Assembly: GCA_045633005.1 (NCBI GenBank)
Contig: JAZQXT010000077.1
Coordinates: 1-8,291 of the forward strand
Reading direction: 5' to 3'
DNA length: 8,291 nt
DNA from: CAG-390 sp045633005
GTDB lineage: Bacteria; Bacillota; Clostridia; Oscillospirales; CAG-272
Below, piece by piece: positions 1-6,400 of the stretch. The translations under genes and the position numbers were made by a program. Every line of letters starts with the position of its first letter. Position 1 is the stretch's first letter. The notes beneath the pieces are model-generated. The model did no database searches. It was not told where the DNA came from and was given only the letters and a program-made list of their open reading frames with translations.

Positions 1-128
1 CACACAAGAACATAGAGGAAATAGGTCGATAATCCGAGGATTTTGAATACAGCCTGGTTTTTCTTTATCTTTTCATCCGTAATCAGGCCGCTGCGGACGC
101 TTTTCTCCTGCACGTCCTTATGATACAT
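1..128 (-). CDS. Partial membrane protein, N-terminal part (runs off left edge)
   Basis: This is the only frame open on either strand at the left end. It reads 42 codons from an ATG at 128 and leaves the window before any stop. The first ~26 residues are hydrophilic and Lys/Glu-rich (begins MYHKDVQEKS), followed by a hydrophobic run (VFKILGLSTYFLYVLV) that looks like the start of a first membrane segment. It lies downstream of the exporter operon on the same strand but beyond that operon's terminator, so it is probably a separate unit. The start is uncertain: the frame stays open for six codons upstream to a TGA, and only a weak GGGA precedes the ATG. I do not recognise the family. It could also be a remnant of a truncated gene. 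Confidence 0.42.
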   Translation of the reverse strand, partial: MYHKDVQEKSVRSGLITDEKIKKNQAVFKILGLSTYFLYVLV

Positions 129-180
129 TACATCCCGATAAGCTTGTCAATGACGTTTGAGTGGGTTGTGATTTGGTGGC

Positions 181-211
181 AAAAAAGGCAACTACGAGCG
201 TTGCCTTTTTG
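181..211 (-). terminator. Intrinsic terminator of the ABC exporter operon
   Basis: GGCAAC (187-192) pairs with GTTGCC (200-205) around a 7-base loop, and the stem is extended by five A:T pairs because an A run (181-186) faces a T run (206-210). It begins 12 bases past the permease stop. In the leftward transcript the hairpin ends in six U. The symmetry means it could also stop rightward transcription. Confidence 0.85.
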
Positions 212-222
212 TTTAGATGAAA

Positions 223-1131
223 TCAACGCGCCTTTGCGGCGGCTCTGTTTTTTATTACGTTCATAAGGACGTACGCCGCGACGAGCGCCACCACCGTGCC
301 GCCAAGCACCGCGTACAAAGCTCCAACGCTTACGTCGTTTCCAAAAAAGCTGATGTTGCAGTCCACGGTCTTACGCATAGCATCGATCGCTTCGGGCGGA
401 AAGCCGCTGCTCTCCATTTCGGCAAAAACACCCCGCATCGAGTGATTTCTCACAAGAGCCGTACCGTAAGTTCCCGGGAGAAGCATTACTACCTTTTGAA
501 GCCCTTCGGAAAACTGCGATATCGGCATATACGCGCCGCAAATAAAGCCGTAGCAGGAGCTGATGATAGTTCCGACGGCGGATATCTGACCCTGACTCGA
601 GAGGAAAAAGCCGATAACGCTTGAAAGTGCCGTGCCAAACATCACGAGCAAAAACACGTCGAGAATGAGGAGCAAAACGTCCGAAACGGCGAGATACCAG
701 CCAACGTACCAAACGTAAAGAAGGCAGACGGCAGTTGCGGTAAAGCAGATAACGAGCGTGCTGATAAGCGTTGCAAAATAATAGCTCAGCGCAAGCGTGG
801 AGCTTTTTACGGGGGATACCGTGATATCCTTTATCGAGCCGTTTGCCCTGTCCTGAACCATAAGCATATTGGAGCAAAACGCAACGGTCACGCACGAAAC
901 GGCAAGGATGGATGACATAAGCTGTGCGGCTACACAGCCGTCTATCAGCCCCTCGGCAAAGGAAAGTCCCTCGGGCAGAGCCATCATAAACGAATCCTTA
1001 TACACCTCGGAAAGAAAGGTCGCGTAAAGCACGAGAAGGATAGCGGGGGTAATAAGAGAGGTCAGGAACATTCCCTTGTCCTTGAAAAAGAGTTTGGTAT
1101 TCCTTTTTATAAGTATAAGCATCGTCGTCAT
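223..1131 (-). CDS. ABC-2 type exporter permease subunit
   Basis: This 302-residue integral membrane subunit should form the channel of an ABC-2 exporter with the ATPase encoded just upstream. Hydrophobicity suggests six membrane spans at about residues 22-42, 62-92, 113-139, 148-175, 183-207 and 268-290. The stretch MVQDRANGSIKDITVSPVKS (91-110) between spans 2 and 3, and the C-terminal GAYMPISQF...LLPGTYGTALVRN segment (199-229), match the usual ABC2_membrane/DrrB-like pattern. Length is normal for the family. The ATG overlaps the ATPase stop in an ATGA, implying translational coupling and equal subunit production. The substrate cannot be read from sequence; relatives export drugs, lipids, antimicrobial peptides or polysaccharides. 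The ~40-residue loop before the last span (about 229-268) is predicted to be hydrophilic. Stop TGA lies 12 bases before the terminator. Confidence 0.88.
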   Translation of the reverse strand: MTTMLILIKRNTKLFFKDKGMFLTSLITPAILLVLYATFLSEVYKDSFMMALPEGLSFAEGLIDGCVAAQLMSSILAVSCVTVAFCSNMLMVQDRANGSIKDITVSPVKSSTLALSYYFATLISTLVICFTATAVCLLYVWYVGWYLAVSDVLLLILDVFLLVMFGTALSSVIGFFLSSQGQISAVGTIISSCYGFICGAYMPISQFSEGLQKVVMLLPGTYGTALVRNHSMRGVFAEMESSGFPPEAIDAMRKTVDCNISFFGNDVSVGALYAVLGGTVVALVAAYVLMNVIKNRAAAKAR

Positions 1132-2036
1132 TTGTCATCCTCCTGCGCCTTTTTGCCCGTAACGGTAAGGAAAACGTCGTCCATTCTTCCCTTCGTTATC
1201 TCGTAATCGGTAAAGACCTCGGGGCGTTTGATTATAAGGCTCGTTGCCGCGGCGGTGTTGGGAACGGAAAATCTGTACGCGTCGCGTAGCTTTTCGTACG
1301 GCACGCCAAGCGAGCTTGCAACGTCCTCACTTATTCCGTAAACGGTGATAAAATCGCCCGCGTAGGTGTTTTTCAGTTCCAGCGGCGTACCGCGCGCAAT
1401 AAGCTTGCCCCCGTCTATCATCACCACGTAGTCGGCGTCCGCCGCCTCCTCCATATAGTGGGTGGTGAGAAGCACGGTCATATTTTTGGTCTTGCGAAGC
1501 TCGGAGATAATGCTCCAGAGCGTCGCGCGGGTCTGCGGGTCAAGTCCCGTCGTCGGCTCGTCGAGAATGAGTATTTCAGGGGCGTGAATAAGTGCGCGTG
1601 CGATATCTATACGCCTGCGCTGACCGCCCGAAAGTTTACCGACGGCGCGCTTCATAAGCTCACCGAGGTCAAGCAGAGCGCTAAGCTCCGAAAGCCTTTT
1701 TTCAAACTCCGCACCCGTTATGCCGTAAAGCGCCGCGCGGCTTTCAAGGTTATCCCTGACGGTGAGCGCTTTATCGAGAAGCGAGGACTGAAATACCACG
1801 CCAAGCCGTCTTTTTACAGCGTCGGCATCCTTATGAATATCCTTGCCGTTTATAATAACGCTTCCGCCGTCTGCCGCAAGCTGACCGCATATTATATTAA
1901 TGGTAGTGGATTTTCCCGCGCCGTTAACGCCGAGAAAAGCAAAAAGCTCGCCGCGGCGCACCTCAAAGCTGATACCTCTGACGGCTTTGACCTCGCCAAA
2001 GGATTTATTAAGCTCCCTTATCTCAATAACGTTCAT
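1128..2036 (-). CDS. ABC-2 type exporter ATP-binding subunit (DrrA/NodI-like)
   Basis: This 302-residue cytoplasmic ATPase powers the membrane partner encoded immediately downstream. All nucleotide-binding motifs are intact: Walker A GVNGAGKST (36-44), Q-loop Q83, signature LSGGQ (135-139), Walker B LILDEP with E160, D-loop GLD (164-166) and switch His193. The ~80-residue C-terminal extension ending in MDDVFLTVTGK is typical of the DrrA/CcmA-like branch that works with ABC-2 permeases. The frame opens 17 codons further upstream at 2087, but the start at 2034-2036 is preferred because AAGGA lies 7 bases before it and the protein then begins MNVIEIRELNKSFG, the usual family N-terminus. The gene is expressed from a near-consensus promoter overlapped by a dyad, so transcription is probably repressor-controlled. 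A drug or antimicrobial-peptide efflux role is a guess only. Confidence 0.93.
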   Translation of the reverse strand: MNVIEIRELNKSFGEVKAVRGISFEVRRGELFAFLGVNGAGKSTTINIICGQLAADGGSVIINGKDIHKDADAVKRRLGVVFQSSLLDKALTVRDNLESRAALYGITGAEFEKRLSELSALLDLGELMKRAVGKLSGGQRRRIDIARALIHAPEILILDEPTTGLDPQTRATLWSIISELRKTKNMTVLLTTHYMEEAADADYVVMIDGGKLIARGTPLELKNTYAGDFITVYGISEDVASSLGVPYEKLRDAYRFSVPNTAAATSLIIKRPEVFTDYEITKGRMDDVFLTVTGKKAQEDDK

Positions 2037-2043
2037 TTTCTTT

Positions 2044-2048
2044 TCCTT
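2044..2048 (-). promoter_or_regulatory. Ribosome binding site fixing the ATPase start
   Basis: AAGGA on the minus strand, seven bases before the ATG at 2036-2034. It supports this start over the longer frame beginning at 2087, whose extra N-terminus (isoleucine/lysine-rich) is translated from untranslated leader. Confidence 0.8.
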
Positions 2049-2088
2049 AATAATTATTATTTGTATATGCAAGCCACAAACGACCATC

Positions 2089-2107
2089 TGATATCAAAAT
2101 GATATCA
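2089..2107. promoter_or_regulatory. Candidate operator over the exporter promoter
   Basis: Two copies of the 8-bp palindrome TGATATCA (2089-2096 and 2100-2107) are separated by AAA, giving a 19-bp dyad. The distal copy overlaps the exporter -10 hexamer (2099-2104) and the other covers the expected start point. A repressor bound here would block RNA polymerase. Such dyads are typical of TetR, MarR, GntR or PadR family proteins, which often control efflux ABC operons, but no such gene is visible in the window. Confidence 0.55.
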
Positions 2108-2127
2108 TACAAACCATAAAATGTCAA
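2099..2127 (-). promoter_or_regulatory. Sigma-A promoter of the ABC exporter operon
   Basis: On the minus strand, TTGACA (2127-2122), a 17-base spacer and TATCAT (2104-2099). This is a perfect -35 and a -10 with one mismatch. The expected start is near 2092, leaving a leader of about 55 bases before the ATPase ATG. Confidence 0.78.
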
Positions 2128-2196
2128 TACCTTTTTATAATTTAATACGTCTTTTTTCGGCAACGCGAGACAATTATAAAATGGGATTGACATTTT
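2118..2196. repeat. 79-bp divergent inverted repeat: two 25-bp promoter boxes
   Basis: Read leftward from 2142 to 2118 and rightward from 2172 to 2196, the two 25-base arms agree at 23 positions. Each starts AATTATAAAA, then has a variable base, GG and a second variable base, and ends ATTGACATTTT. A 29-base spacer (2143-2171) separates the arms. Each arm carries the -35 of one divergent promoter, with the A/T-rich decamer exactly 5 bases upstream of TTGACA. The outermost 11 bases of the arms are perfect inverted copies. The arms could be UP-element-like sequences or a shared regulator site. A small terminal-repeat element is the alternative, but I see no flanking target duplication. Confidence 0.7.
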
Positions 2197-2214
2197 TGAA
2201 AAAAGTGGTATAAT
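2187..2214 (+). promoter_or_regulatory. Consensus sigma-A promoter of the lipoprotein gene
   Basis: TTGACA (2187-2192) and TATAAT (2209-2214) both match consensus at 6/6, with a 16-base spacer and a TGG directly before the -10 (extended -10). The upstream A/T tract could serve as an UP element. Strong expression is expected. Confidence 0.85.
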
Positions 2215-2249
2215 TTAATTGATCAATTTTATGAAAGGAATAAATGATT

Positions 2250-3287
2250 ATGAAAAAGATCCTTACTTTATCCCTCGCGGTACTTATGCTCCTTACCGCC
2301 TGCCTTAGCGCAGTATCCTGCAACGACGGTGAAGGCACGGCTACCACCCCCGCAGACACCACCCCCGCGGCTACTACTCCCGCAGAGACTACCCCTTCTG
2401 AAACCACTCCCGCAGAGACCACTCCCGCAGACTCTGCGCCTGAAGATACCCTCCCCCCCGAGGATGAGGAAGGCGTGTTCCACGTAAAGACAGCCGACGA
2501 CCTCCGTGAGCTTAACCAGTCCATCGTTTACAACAAGGACTACGACGGCTACACCATCTCCATCGACGCTGATATCGATATGGGCGGCGAGCAGTGGCAG
2601 AGCTTGAACGGCTACTACCTCTACAACACCATTTTCGAGGGTAACGGTCACACCATTTCCAACCTCAACATCGTTGCTAACGAAAGAAGCTCTACCCGCG
2701 TAGGCTTCGTTGATATGATGGACGGCGGTGCTATCACCTTCCGTAACCTCACCTTCCAGAACTGCACCACCACCGCAGGCGACTCCAACGGCGTTGCTAC
2801 CGTGCTTGGTTGCGCGCTTAAGTCCGAGGTCGTATTTAACAACGTACACGTTCTTGACTCCAAGGTAATTACGGCTACCAAGTACAAAACGGGCGCATCT
2901 GACAACGCGATCGGTATTCGTATCGCCGCTATGGTTGGATACAGCCACGAAAACAGCGAGATATCCATCGACGGATGCTCCGTAAAGCGCTTTGTTGCAG
3001 AGGGCTTCCACAACCTTGCTTGCTTCGTAGGCTACGACAGCAACTGGCTTACCTCCCTTAAGAACAGCGTTGCCGAGGACGTAAGACTTAACTTCTGCTA
3101 CTGCTACGCTAACGCATACACGCTTGAGCAGGACGCTAAGTACATTCAGGTATTCTACGGCGGCGGAAACTGGGAGGACACCCTTGACACCGCACTTGCT
3201 AACGGCAACACCTACAAGAACGTCGTATTCTTCGATATGGACTCCCAGACGGAGCTTGACCCTGTAAACTTCAGAACCAAGAGCTGA
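2250..3287 (+). CDS. Secreted lipoprotein with Thr/Pro linker and beta-helix-like domain
   Basis: This 345-residue exported protein is probably lipid-anchored at the outer face of the membrane. It begins with a signal peptide (MKKILTLSLAVLMLLTAC) and has two possible lipidated cysteines: C18 after LTA, the better lipobox, or C24 after AVS, just before the hydrophilic linker. Residues 32-74 are an acidic Thr/Pro linker of TTPAE-like pentapeptides. From ~75 on, a TADDLRELNQ entry and an IDADIDMGG...FEGNGHTISNLNI pattern (105-141) resemble the right-handed beta-helix modules that carry GLUG repeats. I see no catalytic motif, so adhesion or glycan binding is a guess. Codon choice is strongly biased to AAC, TAC, TTC and ACC, and the promoter is consensus, so the protein is likely abundant. 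An ATG at 2244 (adds two residues) is also possible; AAAGGA at 2234-2239 is 10 bases from 2250 and 4 from 2244. Confidence 0.87.
   Translation: MKKILTLSLAVLMLLTACLSAVSCNDGEGTATTPADTTPAATTPAETTPSETTPAETTPADSAPEDTLPPEDEEGVFHVKTADDLRELNQSIVYNKDYDGYTISIDADIDMGGEQWQSLNGYYLYNTIFEGNGHTISNLNIVANERSSTRVGFVDMMDGGAITFRNLTFQNCTTTAGDSNGVATVLGCALKSEVVFNNVHVLDSKVITATKYKTGASDNAIGIRIAAMVGYSHENSEISIDGCSVKRFVAEGFHNLACFVGYDSNWLTSLKNSVAEDVRLNFCYCYANAYTLEQDAKYIQVFYGGGNWEDTLDTALANGNTYKNVVFFDMDSQTELDPVNFRTKS
2343..2462 (+). repeat. 15-bp tandem coding repeat (TTPAE linker)
   Basis: Six 15-base units encode TTPAD, TTPAA, TTPAE, TTPSE, TTPAE and TTPAD, followed by two degraded units (SAPED, TLPPE). Synonymous differences between units show the array is old rather than freshly expanded. 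It should be an extended, possibly glycosylated stalk holding the domain away from the membrane. Unit number may vary between strains without shifting frame. Confidence 0.8.
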
Positions 3288-3309
3288 CAAACCAAATAAA
3301 GCAAAAACC

Positions 3310-3340
3310 GCGGAGAGCTTTTTAGCTCTCCGCTCTTTTT
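3310..3340 (+). terminator. Intrinsic terminator of the lipoprotein gene
   Basis: GCGGAGAGCT (3310-3319) pairs perfectly with AGCTCTCCGC (3324-3333) around a TTTT loop and is followed by TCTTTTT. It begins 22 bases after the stop codon and isolates the lipoprotein gene from the next one. Confidence 0.92.
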
Positions 3341-3381
3341 AGTTATTTTTATTAAATATGCACAAATTTGTTAAAATGGGG

Positions 3382-3410
3382 TTGACTTTTTTGTGTATGT
3401 GTGATATTAT
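3382..3410 (+). promoter_or_regulatory. Sigma-A promoter of the phosphoesterase-dockerin gene
   Basis: TTGACT (3382-3387), a 17-base spacer and TATTAT (3405-3410), with TGA before the -10 (extended -10). The upstream AAAATGGGGTTGAC (3373-3386) matches 13/14 bases of the box at the lipoprotein promoter (2178-2191). Expected start near 3417. Confidence 0.75.
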
Positions 3411-3449
3411 CAATGTAATTGTTAAAAAAGCAACAAACTACGCCAAACG

Positions 3450-3455
3450 AAAGGA
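3450..3455 (+). promoter_or_regulatory. Ribosome binding site deciding the start of the large gene
   Basis: AAAGGA five bases before the ATG at 3461; another in-frame ATG at 3458 is only two bases away and one at 3467 is eleven away. The frame also extends to a TTG at 3419, but that codon coincides with the predicted transcription start and has no ribosome site. Confidence 0.7.
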
Positions 3456-3460
3456 AAATG

Positions 3461-6400
3461 ATGAAAATGCTTTGCAACATCAAGAAGCCAACACTTCGAT
3501 TTTTATCTTTTCTGCTGTCTGCCGTAATGTTTTGCGCAATGTTTACGGGGCTTGTGGAGTTTACGTCATTTGAAACCTCCGCATACGATCCCGCCGCGTT
3601 CAACATTCCCACCAGCGGAACAACGTCCTCGATGTATTTCAGGACCACACCTGCCGTTATGGAGGTCGGTGACGGATATCTCGTTATCTGGTCTACGAGC
3701 TTTTGCGGCACGGGCTACATCGAATACACCTACAACGGCGTTAAATACACCGTATACGACGAGGAAAACGGCGTTATCAGAACGTACGATAGCGTCCACG
3801 CCGTAAAGGTACCGCACGAGCATCTTCTCGGCAATTCCTACACCGTTTACTCCCAGCACGTAAGCGCGAACAACGCGACAACGCTGACCTTCAGCACCAA
3901 GATCTCCTGCGGCCCTCTGACTCTCAGAAAATACGCAAGCGAGACCAATATCAACGTGCTTCAGTTTACCGACACGCACAGCTATATTGACCACGCCAAG
4001 GCTGTTGCAAAGAAATTCTCCACCACGCCCGACCTTATCGTAATGACGGGTGATATCGCAAACTATATAAAGACCAAGGATATGCTTATCGACTCTCTGT
4101 TCGGTCTTTGGTCTGCGGTATCGGGCGGTCAATACCCCGTAGTATACTGCCGCGGCAACCACGAAACCCGCGGTCGCTACGCCTCCATGCTCCTTGAGTA
4201 CTATCGCACCGAAACGGGCGAGATATACTTTGATTTTGAGTACGGTCCTCTCTACGGTCTCGTGCTCGACACGGGCGAGGATAAGGTAGACTCTCACACC
4301 GAGTACGGCGGAGTCGTTAACTTCAAGGAATATCTGCAAGAGGAGCGCGAGTGGCTCTCCACCCTCACCCCGAGCAGCAAGGCATATCGTATGCTTATAT
4401 ATCACATACCCGATCTCAGCGATATGAACGACTCATATTTCAGCTTCGTTTCCGAGATCAATTCACTCGGTATGCAGTTCGGTATTTGCGGACACTACCA
4501 CGACACGCGCTGGCACGATAGCGGAAAATACGGACTCAATTTCCCGCAGCTCGTAATGGGCGGCGACCCGTACACGGGAGACGTTACGGGAGCTATGCTG
4601 AAGTTTACGAATGGAAACTCCCTTAACATCAGCGTAATCAGCCAAACGGGCACGAATAAGCTTTCCAAAACGATTTCTTTGACAAGCACCAAGGCGTCTC
4701 CCGTTTCATATACTGCGCCCTTGCACGGACTTAATATGCAGACGACGCTTACTACGCTATCGCTTTCCTTCCTATCCCAGCCCGTCGTATTTGAAACGGG
4801 AGACGAGGACTACTACACCGTCTGCTGGGCTACGAGCGTTGAGACGCTGAGCTATATTGAATACACGTACCAAGGCACGCTGTATCAGATACACGACGAG
4901 ATCGGCGGCGAGCGACGGACGTTTGATAAGCTGCACAGCGTAAAGGTGCTTAAGGAGCATCTTAACAACAACATTTACCGCATCGGTGCGGTACAATGCA
5001 CGCGCCACGACCCCAACCACCACGCACGCGGAAACAGCTGCGTAAGCAATTACTACGTATTCGAAAACAGAAACGAGGGAGCATCCGTTAAGCTCTACAA
5101 CCTTCCCAACATCACAGCGGAATCGGCGCTCACCTCAATGACCTCTGCTATCAAGGAGCTGGGAACGAGCCCCGCGCTCATTATTGCAAACGGTGACGTA
5201 CGCTCCTCGATTTACAACGAGGACGCTATCGTTAACTTCCTTTCCTCTCTTGCAACCGTGTCAGATTCCTCCCACCCCGTACTTTTCGTAAGGGGCGAGG
5301 GCGACAGCATTGCAAACCAAGCCTCTAGAATCAACAAATATCTCAAGTACGATAACTACTACTACACCTTCTCGCACGAGAACTATCAGTTCGTAGTTCT
5401 TGACACTCTTGCAAAATCCTCCTCTCACTCGGGAATGCTCACGTTTGACACTCTCCTTAAGGAAGAGAACGAATGGGTAAACTCCCTTAAGGTCGAGGAC
5501 GGCAAGAAACTCGTCGTTATCTCGCACTTTCCGCTTGACACCTTCAAGTCCCAGTTCGGCTACGATTGGCAGACCGTGCTTGAGGACAAGGGCGCTTGCG
5601 TATTCATTTCGGGCAACGACACCGCAGGTAACGTAAGCGTAGGCGCGACGAGCGGCGGCACGCTCTCCATCGAGGGTGGCGGCTACAACGCCTCCAGCAC
5701 GAAGTCAACTGCCGTCGAAGTCATCCTTTCGGGCAACTATGCACGCGTAAACGCTATAAACAACAGCGGCACGACCGTTATTTCAGACAGCTACTCTCTC
5801 TTTGACGGAACCAAGGTTCCTGCCGTAAGCGCAGTTGCGCCCACCATCTCAAACGGCTCTTATCTCATTACTGATGCCTCACACCTTGTATGGATGTCGC
5901 AAAATATCGCTAACTACAACGGCTTTGAGGGAATGTCCTTCAAGCTTGCCAAGAACATCGATATGAAGCTTATCCCCTTCACTCCCATCGGTGGAAACAG
6001 CAGCGAGTTCCTTACCTCGGGCGCAACCTGCTCGAAATTCAAGGGAGCGTTTGACGGAAACGGCAAGATCATCTACAACCTTTACGTTGACACAGCGGTA
6101 AACTACGGCGGTCTGTTCGGCTACGCACAGAACGCAAGCATCAAAAACCTTGCCATCATCGGCGGAAGCATCGTTGGAGAATCCTTCCTCTCCGCTCTCG
6201 CGGGCGCACTTGAGTCCTCGACCGTGGTTGAGTGCTATACCGACGTTGAGATATTCTCTCGCGGAACCGTAAAGGGCTCAAAGCTCGGCGGTATCGCGGG
6301 AATGTCCTCGGGCTCTACCATCCAAAGATGCGCAAACTACGGAACGGTATCTACCGATTGGATAGAATATCCGTACATCGGCGGTCTTGTAGGTCAGGTA

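Noticed and set aside
217..624. 135-codon plus-strand frame opposite the permease
   Set aside because: Basic, His/Arg-rich translation typical of an antisense shadow, and no ribosome site.
2037..2087. Seventeen-codon N-terminal extension of the ATPase
   Set aside because: It would cover the untranslated leader and the AAGGA site, and family members start at the MNVIEI-like position.
1458..2102. 214-codon plus-strand frame across the ATPase gene
   Set aside because: It lies opposite Walker A, signature and Walker B coding sequence and gives no recognisable protein.
2118..2196. MITE or other mobile element
   Set aside because: The terminal repeats fit the size, but there is no flanking duplication, no second copy in the window, and each arm is explained by a functional promoter.
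2343..2462. CRISPR-like or phase-variable repeat
   Set aside because: Contiguous 15-bp coding units without spacers; unit changes keep the reading frame, so on/off switching is not expected.
2268..3290. 340-codon open frame on the minus strand opposite the lipoprotein gene
   Set aside because: It mirrors the lipoprotein codon pattern in antisense, is rich in Val/Gly with low complexity, and has no ribosome site or promoter. The plus-strand gene has a signal peptide, promoter and terminator.
3419..3460. TTG start giving a 14-residue longer large protein
   Set aside because: The TTG lies at the predicted transcription start and lacks a ribosome site, whereas AAAGGA precedes the ATG at 3461 and gives a normal signal peptide.
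3566..4405. 279-codon open frame on the minus strand inside the large gene
   Set aside because: It is antisense to the conserved phosphoesterase domain with intact catalytic motifs on the plus strand, so it is a shadow frame.
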